Of a stretch of 64,000 bases of DNA, positions 8,379 to 16,766 are shown in pieces; the first letter of the stretch is position 1, and each line of letters starts with the position of its first letter. The position numbers were made by a program, and so were the translations under genes. The stretch comes from Paenibacillus alba (GTDB taxonomy: Bacteria; Bacillota; Bacilli; Paenibacillales; NBRC-103111), in assembly GCF_013204855.1 (NCBI RefSeq), contig NZ_JABMKZ010000029.1:1-64000 (forward strand). Reading direction: 5' to 3'. The notes beneath the pieces were generated by a model that was not told the DNA's origin, did not search any database, and saw nothing but the letters and a program-made list of their open reading frames with translations.

Positions 8379-9785
8379 TTACTTCCCACTCGCAGGCTCA
8401 ACCAAACGGTGCTTGTACCACCGCTCACCCCTATATCGCCACAGGAAGATCGCACCGCGCACGCCCCACTCCAGTTGCATGGCTGCCCACACCCCTAATA
8501 CCCCGTACCCTAACATGATACCGAACACATAGCCAAGCACGACCCGAAATAACCACATAGTCAGCATCGCAGTGATGGAGGTGAATCGAGAATCCCCCGC
8601 AGCTCGCAGCGCGCCTGGCAGCAGAAAACTGATCGACCAAAGAGGAATTTGGGCCAACATATTGACCAGCATAATGAGATATAGATCGTCCATGATTTCG
8701 GCCGGTGGGTCGAACAGACTAACCAAAGGCTTAAAAAATGGGATCAATAATAGCCCCATGACCAATAAGGAGCCAGACGACAGCCACAGAAACGATCTAG
8801 TAAATTTGCGGGCATCCTGAATATTGCCCCTGCCGATGCATTGCCCTACCACCGTAATAAGCGCTGTAGACAAGGCGATGGCGGGGATTTGCAAAAGCAT
8901 CGCAAATACTGAACTGATGGCGTTAGTTGCAATCGCATAAGTGCCTAAACTGACGATGTAGATTTGGGTCAGCATTTTTCCCCCGTTAAAAAAAAGCTGC
9001 TCCGCGGCGAACGGCAGCCCGATGAACATCATTTTCTTTAACATGGAGAAATTCCATTTCAGCAAATCTTTTAGTTGAATTCGCAAGTTGGCATCCAAAC
9101 GGAGCAAGTAATATAACGCGCAAGCCGCTGCCAAATAACGGGAAATATTCACCGCCACACTCAAACCTAGAACTCCCATATCCATAAAATGGACGAATAA
9201 GATGTTCAGCAGTACATAAGTGAAGTTCATGATTAGGGACAAGACTAATGTCACTCTGGTCTTGCCGATTCCGCGGAGCGCTCCGCTAACCGCTTCCTTG
9301 AACGCAATCCCGATGTAAGATAAACCGCTTCCCACCAAATAAGTGCCGGCATGGGAGAACACTTCAGGATCAGCCGTTCCAAAAAGAAACTTCAAGATCG
9401 GATGATAGAATACGAGGACGACCAAGCTAAGTATCACCGCAACCAAAGTCACTGCAGAAAGCGACGTTGCCGCCGCCTTGGATACCATCTTATCATTCCC
9501 GCTGCCCTTGTACTGGGCCACCACCACCGTGCCTCCTGTCGCCAACGCAACGAAGACGTTAACCAGGAAGAGATTGAGCGAATCGACCATACTAACAGCG
9601 CTGATCGCGGCTACCCCAGAAGAACTAATCATAGCCGTGTTCACTAAACTTAAACCGACAAGAAAGCCTTGATCAATGAGGATCGGGAGAAATAGCGCTA
9701 TAACCTGCCGATAATCAATAGACTCCCCAGAAAAATATGTATTCAAAAAAGCCTGGCCTCGAGCCTTATAACGACTCGGAATCAT
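8379..9785 (-). CDS. MATE-family efflux transporter
   Basis: A 468-aa, 12-helix multidrug and toxin extrusion protein (NorM/DinF fold). Two repeats are visible, each starting with a long helix (VIALFLPILIDQGFLVGLSLVNTAMIS, about residues 26-52, and MLKKMMFIGLPFAAEQLFFNGG, about 245-266). It is expected to expel cationic or aromatic compounds using Na+ or H+. The ATG follows GGGAAGTGATCTAAT. It lies in front of the MFS gene on the same strand; no regulator is adjacent. Confidence 0.88.
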   Translation of the reverse strand: MIPSRYKARGQAFLNTYFSGESIDYRQVIALFLPILIDQGFLVGLSLVNTAMISSSGVAAISAVSMVDSLNLFLVNVFVALATGGTVVVAQYKGSGNDKMVSKAAATSLSAVTLVAVILSLVVLVFYHPILKFLFGTADPEVFSHAGTYLVGSGLSYIGIAFKEAVSGALRGIGKTRVTLVLSLIMNFTYVLLNILFVHFMDMGVLGLSVAVNISRYLAAACALYYLLRLDANLRIQLKDLLKWNFSMLKKMMFIGLPFAAEQLFFNGGKMLTQIYIVSLGTYAIATNAISSVFAMLLQIPAIALSTALITVVGQCIGRGNIQDARKFTRSFLWLSSGSLLVMGLLLIPFFKPLVSLFDPPAEIMDDLYLIMLVNMLAQIPLWSISFLLPGALRAAGDSRFTSITAMLTMWLFRVVLGYVFGIMLGYGVLGVWAAMQLEWGVRGAIFLWRYRGERWYKHRLVEPASGK

Positions 9786-9995
9786 ATTAGATCACTTCCC
9801 ATCTGAGAACACAACCAAACAAAATCGAATCCTCTCATCTTGATTCTTTTACCCTACTTTATCATAGAATGAGCAATTGTAGTTGCTTGGGTGCCTACTT
9901 TGTGACCTCATTTGGAAATTATTGATGAATGAAATGTCAAACGAATTCTTTATAATGAGAATAAAAGTAACATCAGGATAAAAAAGGAGTTTCCT

Positions 9996-10916
9996 ATGAA
10001 GAAAATTAGAATCATGATAGTGACCATAGGGTTAAGTCTATCTATTTTAATCGTAGTATCCGTTTTCTCATCCAAGCATTTCTGGAAATCAACAGAGGAG
10101 GCAGCAACCACACCCTATCAGGCAAGTGTGATGAACAATGCTCCCGTCCCGTCTGTCCACCCAGCGGAGTCACAAGGAGTTGAGGGCAAAGTGAATCCTC
10201 AGGTCATTCAAAAAGAACCACAAGAAATGAAACCAGTAACTCCTGCTGTTACAACAGCGCCGCAAGTTCAGCAAGTGGCACCACAGGCACAGGCTCCCCA
10301 AAAGAGTCTTCCAATTGCCACAATCGCTCCTCCACCTAATAAGGAAGAACCCACTCCGATCGCTGAAACGCCTGAACCTTCTGGCACAGTGCCGAGCACG
10401 ACCAATGAAGATCCCTTAAGCGGAGAAACACACGTCAATCTCGATCAAAAACAAATTAAGGAAGTCGTTGCTGCTTGGAATCAAGCTGTAAAAGATTCTA
10501 ATTCTATGCCGCCATGGCAGCAAAAAGCAGACAATATGTTAGTTGCAGCATCTAACTATCTAGGAACACCCTACGTGTTTGGTTCAAAAGTTGGACAAAC
10601 GGCCTCGTTTGATTGCTCTTCCTTTACCAAATTTCTGTTTGCTCAAGAGCATATAAAGCTGCCCCGTAGTTCGCGTGAGCAAAGTTTGCTAGGCACTGAT
10701 GTCCCCTTGAGTGATTTGCGTCAGGGTGATCTTATTTTTTTCACAACCCCTGCTCGCTCTAAAAAAGAAGGGCTTGACCATATCGGACATGTCGCTATAT
10801 ATGCGGGTGACGGGCTCATTGTACATACGTTTCGTCCAGGCATCGGCGTAACCATTTCCGAATTGAATGGCTCTTGGAAGAAACGGGTTGTAGAAGTAAG
10901 AAGAGTCCTAGTATAA
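9996..10916 (+). CDS. secreted or membrane-anchored NlpC/P60 peptidoglycan endopeptidase
   Basis: 306 aa. An N-terminal signal or anchor helix (residues 5-27) is followed by a long Pro/Ala/Gln/Thr-rich linker (about 30-150) that would reach into the wall, then an NlpC/P60 domain (about 175-306). The catalytic Cys207 (FDCSSF), His265 (DHIGHVAIYAG) and a third polar residue near His277 (VHTFRPG) are visible. The family cuts D-gamma-Glu-diaminopimelate bonds in wall peptides. The start follows AAAAAGGAGTTTCCT, with a TATAAT -10 at 9951-9956. A single-gene unit with its own terminator. Confidence 0.9.
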   Translation: MKKIRIMIVTIGLSLSILIVVSVFSSKHFWKSTEEAATTPYQASVMNNAPVPSVHPAESQGVEGKVNPQVIQKEPQEMKPVTPAVTTAPQVQQVAPQAQAPQKSLPIATIAPPPNKEEPTPIAETPEPSGTVPSTTNEDPLSGETHVNLDQKQIKEVVAAWNQAVKDSNSMPPWQQKADNMLVAASNYLGTPYVFGSKVGQTASFDCSSFTKFLFAQEHIKLPRSSREQSLLGTDVPLSDLRQGDLIFFTTPARSKKEGLDHIGHVAIYAGDGLIVHTFRPGIGVTISELNGSWKKRVVEVRRVLV

Positions 10917-10926
10917 AACCTGAATT

Positions 10927-10960
10927 AAGGTCACTAGATCATTCTAGTTGACCTTTTTTT
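10927..10960 (+). terminator. terminator of the NlpC/P60 gene
   Basis: AAGGTCACTAGA / TCTAGTTGACCTT stem (12 bp with one bulge, 4-nt loop) followed by T7. The reverse strand has few Ts, so it mainly serves the plus-strand gene. Confidence 0.85.
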
Positions 10961-10962
10961 CG

Positions 10963-11145
10963 TCACTCATGCTCTGAATTCCAAGCATTTGGTACGGTAT
11001 GTTTCTTCTTTCGGAGCATCCTTCTTAGCAAACTTTCCTGTTTTTTTTCAGTAAGAATCCGTTTGAGGCCTCGAATAAGAAGCTTGGATCTCATCTCATC
11101 TTCTCGGCTCATCTTTTGCAGCTCACTAAAGAATTTTTCGTTCAT
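10963..11145 (-). CDS. small basic protein of unknown function
   Basis: About 60 aa from Met at 11145 (MNEKFFSELQK...), with GGAGATGGTGAAA in front as ribosome binding site; a start five codons earlier (11160) is also possible. The product is rich in Lys, Arg, Glu and Leu and looks like a short amphipathic helical protein (KLLIRGLKRILTEKKQESLLRRMLRKKK). No family recognised. It faces the NlpC/P60 gene tail to tail. Confidence 0.45.
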   Translation of the reverse strand: MNEKFFSELQKMSREDEMRSKLLIRGLKRILTEKKQESLLRRMLRKKKHTVPNAWNSEHE

Positions 11146-11314
11146 TTTCACCATCTCCATAGGTATATAACACTAATAATTCTCTTATATCAAAATGAAT
11201 ATAGTTCCATAGGATTACATTGTAACAAATGTTTATCTCAAAATTCTCACAAAAAGACAACTATTGTCGAAAATAGTCGGTAAACGAGGCAAGCCGCAGG
11301 GGTTTTTAGCATAC

Positions 11315-11345
11315 AAAAAAACCTGCATGATAGCTCATCAGCAGG
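11315..11345 (-). terminator. terminator of the Nudix fusion gene
   Basis: Minus strand CCTGCTGAT-gagct-ATCATGCAGG followed by T7 (A run at 11315-11321), 32 bp past the stop codon. Confidence 0.8.
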
Positions 11346-11376
11346 TGTGTGCGGAGTATGTATGGATAACCTATTC

Positions 11377-12324
11377 CTAGATGATTGAATGAATTTCCGA
11401 AATTTCTTTGTATATGATCTTTCCTTGTTCCATCGCAATCCGTACCATTTCATCAGCCCCCTGCGATGGTCCGCCAATTCGAAGCACCGCATCACAACTT
11501 TGCAGCAGCCGGATGGATGAAGGATGAAAGATCCGATTAAATATATCGTCACCTATCGCTTGTGAACCCGCTTGTTCAATCAAAGGCAGAGCATACCACT
11601 CGCCTAGAACTGGCAAATGTCCTTTCTCATATACCGCAATCGCCATTGCGTTCATCAAGTTGACATTTTGCTCAATGAGATGGGGATCATCTCCAGTTCC
11701 TGAACGATAAGGACCGGCAATCAAGATATGCTGCGCTCTTTTGGGTTCCAATAACCTGTTAATCTGAGCATACTGCAGCAGCATAATCGTTTTTGCATCT
11801 TTGATCTCACCGTTTTTCACCATGTTTAAGGCTTGTTCGAACGAGTATTCTAATACTTCAATGTTTTCTTGTTCTTCCTCCAATCCACCACCATCGCCAA
11901 CTCGCATATGATCTGAATATTCGGCCGTATAAAAATACAGCATTTCGGTAACTGAACCTGGTGACATATAGGCTTCGCCGATTTTTTGTATACTCGTTAC
12001 ACGGTATCCCGTTTCCTCCTCGGTTTCCCGAATGATGCAATTCTCAGCATTGTCTTGATCCAGCAAGCCCGCACACGATTCAATCAAAAGTCCGGATTCA
12101 TTCCCGTTCACATAAGTTGGCATCCGAAATTGCCGGGTAAGAATCACAGTTTGCTTCTCGCGATTGAATAGCAGGATCGTAGCTCCATTTCCCCGATCAT
12201 AAGCTTCTCTGGCTTGGACATTCCACTTACCTTCTTTGTTAGGACGCATGAAAGTTATTTTCTTCAGCACATACCAGTTGTCCGATAAAATCTCTTCTTT
12301 CACAATTCGGATCTGTTGATTCAC
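11377..12324 (-). CDS. NudK-like Nudix hydrolase fused to a nucleoside deoxyribosyltransferase-like domain
   Basis: 315 aa. Residues about 1-195 match the NudK branch of Nudix hydrolases (sugar-nucleotide pyrophosphatases such as GDP-mannose hydrolase). The Nudix box appears as AGLLDQDNAENCIIRETEEE followed by TGY, one residue shorter than the textbook box, as in NudK; YMSPGSVTE and GGGLEEEQENIEVLE follow as in E. coli NudK. Residues about 200-312 form a second domain beginning HILIAGPYRSGTG with LGEWYALPL and CDAVLRIGGPSQGADEM, typical of the nucleoside 2-deoxyribosyltransferase-like / DUF4406 fold. The combination suggests nucleotide salvage or sanitation, but the substrate is unknown. GTG start behind GGGAGGG. 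It lies 126 bp downstream of the MerR-methyltransferase gene. Confidence 0.85.
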   Translation of the reverse strand: MNQQIRIVKEEILSDNWYVLKKITFMRPNKEGKWNVQAREAYDRGNGATILLFNREKQTVILTRQFRMPTYVNGNESGLLIESCAGLLDQDNAENCIIRETEEETGYRVTSIQKIGEAYMSPGSVTEMLYFYTAEYSDHMRVGDGGGLEEEQENIEVLEYSFEQALNMVKNGEIKDAKTIMLLQYAQINRLLEPKRAQHILIAGPYRSGTGDDPHLIEQNVNLMNAMAIAVYEKGHLPVLGEWYALPLIEQAGSQAIGDDIFNRIFHPSSIRLLQSCDAVLRIGGPSQGADEMVRIAMEQGKIIYKEISEIHSII

Positions 12325-12377
12325 GACGTAACCCTCCCAAAAATCTTATAGATCATTTCCTACCTGATCTTTTTTTG

Positions 12378-12408
12378 ATTATATAGGGTTACGCTGCGTC
12401 ACCTTCAA
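12378..12408 (-). promoter_or_regulatory. MerR-type promoter with 19-bp spacer upstream of the Nudix fusion
   Basis: Minus strand -35 TTGAAG (12403-12408) and -10 TATAAT (12378-12383) are 19 bp apart, the long spacing typical of promoters untwisted by MerR activators. An imperfect dyad, AAGGTGACGC-a-GCGTAACCCT (12385-12405, 8 of 10 pairs), lies across the spacer. A further inverted half-site AGGGTTACG overlaps the ribosome binding region (12327-12335). A small hairpin AGATCA/TGATCT (12350-12370) would open the transcript. The MerR-methyltransferase just upstream is the obvious candidate regulator. Confidence 0.6.
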
Positions 12409-12450
12409 GCTCTTTTTTTGCTGCATCATGATCTGTAAGCTAATCCTCAG

Positions 12451-13653
12451 TTAGATGGATTTCTTTGCTTGGAAAAAACCCGAATCCTTGGTGATATGAA
12501 TGCTGCCGTCACGATCAAGCAAATTTTGCAAAAAAGACCTGAATGTATCCATTTTAGCTCCAATCAAACGGTTTCTGGCATTCATCGGTGTCGAAGTCAT
12601 GTAATTCAAAAGCGGCTGAATTTGGTCTACAATCATCTCATCCACATATCGGATAAGCTTGATTTCTGAGAACAAACCTGCCAGCAACTCATAACCATTC
12701 CCGAACTCAAACCTTTCCATGACCGGGTCTAACACCTGCATTTCGGGATCAAATGCGTTAGCCATATGCTCGATTTCCCGCAAGTGACCCTTGCTCATCG
12801 TTGAAGCATAAAATACGGCATCGGACTTCATTACCCTGTATATTTCAGAAATGGCTTTAGGAATATTGGGCACATGATAGAGCATATGGTTGGCGATCAC
12901 GATGTCAAATTGCTCATTATGAAACGGAATGGCCTGAGCATCTACGATCAGGAATTTAAATCGTTCATCCTGCTCGTCTAGCTGTTTACGAGCTTCTTCC
13001 AACATCCCCACAGATAGATCCGTGAGCGTGATATGCCATGACTGCGGAATTTGATTCATATTTCTAGCCCATAATGTACCATTCCCACAACCCAGTTCTA
13101 ATATTTTCAAATCAGGCTGATCCCTTAACTGTTGGAAAAACCATTGATGCCAACCAATTTTATTTACACTGAAATTATCGTACAAATCAATTCTTGCTTG
13201 CAGTCGACAGGCTGTCTGGTATTGCTCTGCCCAGTCCTTTTCTGTATGTACAATGTGAATAAGATCCTCCAAGCCTTCCCAGTCCACAGCATCCTTTTGT
13301 TCATCCAATAAGGCTATGGCCTTGCTGATCGCTCTGATTACATAGTTCATATGTGCTGTTTTTTGCATCATGATTTCTTTTTGCATAGCTAGTGAGCTGC
13401 GCAAATCTTGTTCAAGCAATGAATTTTCATTAATAATTTTGTTTATTTCCTGAAGCGACAACCCAATATATTTTAAGGTCTGAATTTTTTGCAACTTAAT
13501 CAAATCCTGTTTGCTATACAACCGTCTAGACGCATCTTCGTTCTGCGAAGGGCTTAATAAGCCGATTTGGTCGTAATATCTTAAAGTCCTTAAAGTCAGG
13601 CCTGTCCGCTTGGCAATTTGCCCGGTAGTCACATATTTGCTTTTATCCGTCAT
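12451..13653 (-). CDS. MerR-family regulator fused to a SAM-dependent methyltransferase
   Basis: 400 aa. Residues about 8-76 are a MerR DNA-binding domain (TTGQIAKRTGLTLRTLRYYDQIGLL, then a wing and RRLYSKQDLIKLQKI). A helical linker spans 80-150. Residues about 165-330 are a class I methyltransferase: motif I ILELGCGNGTLW, an acidic strand-2 end LTDLSVGM, and motif IV-like FDIVIANHMLYHV. The tail about 330-395 is helical. The effector-binding part of MerR is thus replaced by a methyltransferase. Whether it methylates, or uses SAM or another ligand as a signal, is unknown. ATG behind AGGGGGGAGAAGGA. Confidence 0.88.
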   Translation of the reverse strand: MTDKSKYVTTGQIAKRTGLTLRTLRYYDQIGLLSPSQNEDASRRLYSKQDLIKLQKIQTLKYIGLSLQEINKIINENSLLEQDLRSSLAMQKEIMMQKTAHMNYVIRAISKAIALLDEQKDAVDWEGLEDLIHIVHTEKDWAEQYQTACRLQARIDLYDNFSVNKIGWHQWFFQQLRDQPDLKILELGCGNGTLWARNMNQIPQSWHITLTDLSVGMLEEARKQLDEQDERFKFLIVDAQAIPFHNEQFDIVIANHMLYHVPNIPKAISEIYRVMKSDAVFYASTMSKGHLREIEHMANAFDPEMQVLDPVMERFEFGNGYELLAGLFSEIKLIRYVDEMIVDQIQPLLNYMTSTPMNARNRLIGAKMDTFRSFLQNLLDRDGSIHITKDSGFFQAKKSI

Positions 13654-13883
13654 TCCTTCTCCCCCCTAAAAGATGATACCAAATTTCTCCAATAGATTAT
13701 AGGGAAACAAAGGGCGAGGGCCTTTCTGTGCTTTTCACGCCGCACGCGGACAGAACAGACTTAGCAGCAGGACTGCCGGCAGCTCCCTATCTTTTCCGAT
13801 TGTACATAGACTTCCTCCCGTCTGAGTTAATCTATCCCCTCGTCTGCAGCCTAGACGTCTCGGAAGCGGGCAGCTATGCATCT

Positions 13884-14130
13884 CATTGGAATTTGTCCAA
13901 TGAAATCAGCCCTCAAAGGGCTCATTGCCAGCTTTCATTGGAATTAATCCAGTGAAAATTTCCATTAAACCTCAAAATACCTACTTGTCAGACTATCCAT
14001 TGGAGTTTTTCCAATGAAACCGCCCATCAAGCTCTTCAAGCTAGCTTACATTGGAAATAATCCAATGAAACCAGCTTTTCTCTTCATCCTTCAGAGCCTA
14101 TCAGCTAGCTCCATTGAACTTCCTTCAATT
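13884..14130 (+). repeat. palindrome element, family B
   Basis: The 600-bp gap 13654-14254 holds five palindromes of the form CATTGGANNNNNTCCAATG, starting at 13884, 13936, 13998, 14049 and 14112 (spacing 52/62/51/63 bp; the fifth is degenerate, CATTGAACTTCCTTCAAT). The first is CATTGGAATTTGTCCAATG. The sequence is unrelated to family A but the spacing is the same. No gene was seen here; the short plus-strand frame at 13728-13955 has no site or domain. Confidence 0.75.
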
Positions 14131-14164
14131 AGCTGTGCTAGCTTGCTCGGCGCGCTATGTAAAC

Positions 14165-14204
14165 AAAAAACAGCAGTCCAAAGTAACCTTTGAACAGCTG
14201 TTTT
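14165..14204 (-). terminator. terminator of the first SDR gene
   Basis: Minus strand AAAACAGCTGTTCAAAG / CTTTGGACTGCTGTTTT stem with 4-nt loop (gtta on the minus strand), followed by TTG, about 50 bp past the stop codon. Confidence 0.75.
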
Positions 14205-14254
14205 AAAACCTTCAGATCAATATTCTCTGGGCAGCTTCAACCAATGAAAGAAAC

Positions 14255-15016
14255 TTACCAAGGCAGCTCATCATCTGCATGATAGAATTTCCCCGTTGGT
14301 CCATCTGCAGGCAAAGTGGCGAGCTTCACGCTTGTCCTGCTGCTTTCTTTAACGTCCATATCTGCGTATTTGCCGCCTATTTCGGTCTTTACCCAGCCTG
14401 GGTGGGCAGAATTCACTTTAATTGGCGTATCTATAAGTTCGTGTGCAAGATGGATCGTAAATGAATTCAACGCTGTCTTGGATGAGTTGTAAGCAAGCAG
14501 CTTGACGCCGTATATAGGAGATGCAGGATTGGCATGCAGGGTAAGCGATCCAAGCACACTAGAAAGATTGACGATTCTGCCGGCAGGAGCTTTGCGAATT
14601 AACGGAAGTAACAGCTGAGTCAATTCGATCAAATTAAAAAAATTGGCATCAAAGGTTTCACGCAGAATAGTTGGCGAAACGGTACTTGATTCATTCATGG
14701 GCGAAAGATGTTCAATTTCTTTCTGTACACCGGCATTATTGATTAAAATATCAAGCTTTCCATGACGTTGATCCAAAAAGTCAAAGGCAGCTTGACGATC
14801 TTCGGCGACATTGATGTCGAATTTGAGACTCTCTGCTTGAATTCCTTCAGATCGAAGTGCTGCCGCGGCAGCCTGCCCTTTCTGCAAATCACGTGCTCCA
14901 ATAACGACCTTAGCGCCAAGCTTGCCAAGCTCACGTGCTGTTTCCAATCCAATACCGCGATTTCCACCTGTAATAAAAGCGACCTTACCGTCAAGATTGT
15001 TCGAGTTCGTTGTCAT
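14255..15016 (-). CDS. short-chain dehydrogenase/reductase
   Basis: 253-aa classical SDR with a Rossmann fold: TGGNRGIG (residues 16-23) binds the cofactor, LINNAGV is about 90-96, and the catalytic Ser-Tyr-Lys set is NLSSVLG with YNSSKTALNSF. Arg residues after strand 2 (GARDLQK) suggest NADPH. The substrate is unknown; the closest known types act on carbonyl compounds. ATG behind AAGGAGACTTTCCTA. Its promoter copies that of the TetR gene 2.3 kb away, and a perfect palindrome lies in the leader, so TetR control is likely. Confidence 0.9.
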   Translation of the reverse strand: MTTNSNNLDGKVAFITGGNRGIGLETARELGKLGAKVVIGARDLQKGQAAAAALRSEGIQAESLKFDINVAEDRQAAFDFLDQRHGKLDILINNAGVQKEIEHLSPMNESSTVSPTILRETFDANFFNLIELTQLLLPLIRKAPAGRIVNLSSVLGSLTLHANPASPIYGVKLLAYNSSKTALNSFTIHLAHELIDTPIKVNSAHPGWVKTEIGGKYADMDVKESSRTSVKLATLPADGPTGKFYHADDELPW

Positions 15017-15044
15017 TAGGAAAGTCTCCTTTGTTTTTTAATTT

Positions 15045-15060
15045 AGAACGATCGTTCTAG
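15045..15060. promoter_or_regulatory. candidate TetR operator, perfect palindrome
   Basis: TAGAACGATCGTTCTA is a perfect 16-bp palindrome in the leader of the SDR gene. Its core GAACGATC recurs inside the promoter spacer at 15139-15146 (GGAACGATC) and, with one change, at 17406-17414 (GGAATGATC) in front of the TetR gene. Confidence 0.6.
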
Positions 15061-15120
15061 TAATGATAAAAAAAATGTATGAATGCCTTCGAAGATTGTT
15101 ACCCTAACCTTGATCACTTC

Positions 15121-15152
15121 ATCATATTAGCATATTGGGAACGATCAGTAAA
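15121..15152 (-). promoter_or_regulatory. SDR promoter, near copy of the tetR promoter
   Basis: -35 TTTACT (15147-15152), 17-bp spacer, -10 TAATAT (15124-15129) reading toward the SDR at 14255. The stretch 15121-15155 matches 17389-17423 in all but a few bases and in the same orientation, so both minus-strand genes share a promoter and probably a repressor. Confidence 0.65.
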
Positions 15153-15154
15153 GA

Positions 15155-15412
15155 ATTAATTCGGAGGGGCATCTAGACCGATTCATCTTCATTACCCATC
15201 TCAAACGAACCCATATGCCGCTGAAGGAAATTGAAAGGTATATGACCTTGGCATCCGCTCAAAATTATGAGAGCTGCTACAGCGTACTGCAAGAGCACAA
15301 GCTCAAAGTGCAGTCCCAGATGGCTGAAATGCACGCTACTTTGGAAATGATGAATTACAAGCTAGACCACTTTAGGGACCTGATGAAGCGTTCAGGGTTA
15401 ATAGGAGAATAG
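15155..15412 (+). pseudogene. 5'-truncated MerR-family regulator
   Basis: The reading frame gives ...FITHLKRTHMPLKEIERYM... and the helical C-terminus of a small MerR-type regulator, but the frame closes at a stop at 15149-15151, inside the duplicated promoter, so the whole DNA-binding N-terminus is missing. An internal ATG at 15215 would leave 65 aa without an HTH. The fragment ends three bases before the next SDR gene. A recombination joining the copied promoter to the middle of the gene is the simplest explanation. Confidence 0.7.
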
Positions 15413-15415
15413 ACG

Positions 15416-16384
15416 ATGATGCCTACTAATAGCACATATAAGATAACACCTCAAGCCCCGATCCCTTCGGGCTTCGGCCCGCTATCAACAGCGCGGGAAG
15501 CACTTGGCGGACGTGACCTAAGCGGCAAACTCGCCATCGTCACTGGCGGTTACTCTGGCGTCGGACTCGAGACAACTCGCACACTCGCAGAAGCAGGCGC
15601 GACGGTAATTGTACCTGCCCGTACGCCGGAGAAGGCCCGCGCTGCAATAGCAGACATCCCGAGAGTGGAGCTGGAGGAGCTGGATCTTATGGATCCCGCT
15701 TCCATCGACGCATTTGCGAAGCGGTTTCTGGCCACTGGACGGCCACTGGATATGCTCATCAATAACGCGGGCATTATGGCTCCTCCGCTGGTGCGCGATA
15801 CGCGCGGCTACGAATCCCAATTCGCCACGAATCATTTGGGACACTACCAGTTAACAGGACGGCTCTGGTCAGCCTTGAAACAATCCGGCAGCGCACGGGT
15901 TGTCTCGGTTTCCTCCACTGGGATCCGCTTCGGGGGCGTTGATTTTGACGATCCTAACTTCGAGCGGCGTGAGTACGACAAGTGGCAGGCCTACGGCCAG
16001 TCCAAGACGGCCAACGCGCTGTTCGCCGTAGGGCTCGACAAGCGTGGTCAAACCCACGGGATCCGCGCTTTCTCTGTTCATCCTGGCAGAATAATGACCG
16101 ATTTAGCCCGTTATTTATCGCCTGAAGAGAGCGCTATAGGCGGAATATACAAAACTACTGAGCAGGGAGCTGCAACGAGCGTATGGTGCGCGACGAGTCC
16201 TTTGTTGGAGGGCAAAGGCGGCGTTTATTGCATGGATGCCGATATCGCTGAGCTCATTCCGGCATTCGATCTGCAAGGGGTAGGCCAAGTGGTGACGGGC
16301 GTACTTCCCTGGGCGGTCGATGCCAACTTGGCGGAGCGGCTATGGAAACTCAGCGAAGAAATGAGCAGTGTAAAGTTCAGCTAG
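15416..16384 (+). CDS. short-chain dehydrogenase, retinol-dehydrogenase-like
   Basis: 322 aa, longer than the classical SDR because of a 35-residue N-terminal extension and a C-terminal tail. The cofactor site TGGYSGVG is about residues 43-50, LINNAGIMAPP about 113-123, VVSVSSTGI about 160-168, and the catalytic YGQSKTANALF follows. This pattern fits the light-dependent-protochlorophyllide / retinol-dehydrogenase-like oxidoreductases common in soil bacteria. The coding sequence is visibly more GC-rich than its neighbours, which may point to transfer. Start ATG ATG behind ATAGGAGAATAGACG. It may be transcribed with the MerR remnant. Confidence 0.88.
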   Translation: MMPTNSTYKITPQAPIPSGFGPLSTAREALGGRDLSGKLAIVTGGYSGVGLETTRTLAEAGATVIVPARTPEKARAAIADIPRVELEELDLMDPASIDAFAKRFLATGRPLDMLINNAGIMAPPLVRDTRGYESQFATNHLGHYQLTGRLWSALKQSGSARVVSVSSTGIRFGGVDFDDPNFERREYDKWQAYGQSKTANALFAVGLDKRGQTHGIRAFSVHPGRIMTDLARYLSPEESAIGGIYKTTEQGAATSVWCATSPLLEGKGGVYCMDADIAELIPAFDLQGVGQVVTGVLPWAVDANLAERLWKLSEEMSSVKFS

Positions 16385-16426
16385 GCGTGAAACTTCCCCT
16401 CGCATGCCGCCGATGATTACATTAAA

Positions 16427-16679
16427 AGGGCTGCTGTCCCAAAGGTTACAAAAAACGGATGGTCAGCCCTTCCCTGTTTCGCAAATATAAGAGTCTCTAT
16501 GAGCTCCTATCTACGCAAAAAAGAAAGTTTCTTCACGAATAGAAGACTCTAGAGACTCTTGTCAACGGTTAAACGCGTAAAAACTCACACACACGAGGCA
16601 ATAAGAGTCTTTATGAGCTCCTATTAGTACAAAAAGCGGCTGTTTTTCACAAATAGAAGTCTTTGGAGACTTTTATCTG
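16427..16679 (+). repeat. palindrome element, family C copy 1
   Basis: The element begins with a hairpin (AAGGGCTG ... CAGCCCTT, 16428-16471), followed by four imperfect palindromes starting at 16486, 16538, 16600 and 16652 (52/62/52 bp). Units 1 and 3 are of the type AATAAGAGTCT-N-AGCTCCTATT. Units 2 and 4 are of the type AATAGAAGTCTTTGGAGACT. So the element is a dimer of 114 bp. It is closely similar, along its whole length and in the same orientation, to 32779-33023. It fills the gap after the SDR gene; no gene was seen. Confidence 0.8.
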
Positions 16680-16766
16680 GGGAAGAGAACCAACCACACT
16701 CCCGAGCTTTGAAAACAGAAAAAGGAACTGTCAATTAGATGTACCTAGTTTGCGACAGCCTCCATT

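Noticed and set aside
13884-14130. CRISPR-like array of ~19-bp palindromic repeats
   Set aside because: Repeats are not identical, spacing alternates 52/62 instead of being constant, intervening sequence is repeated in other families, and there are no cas genes.
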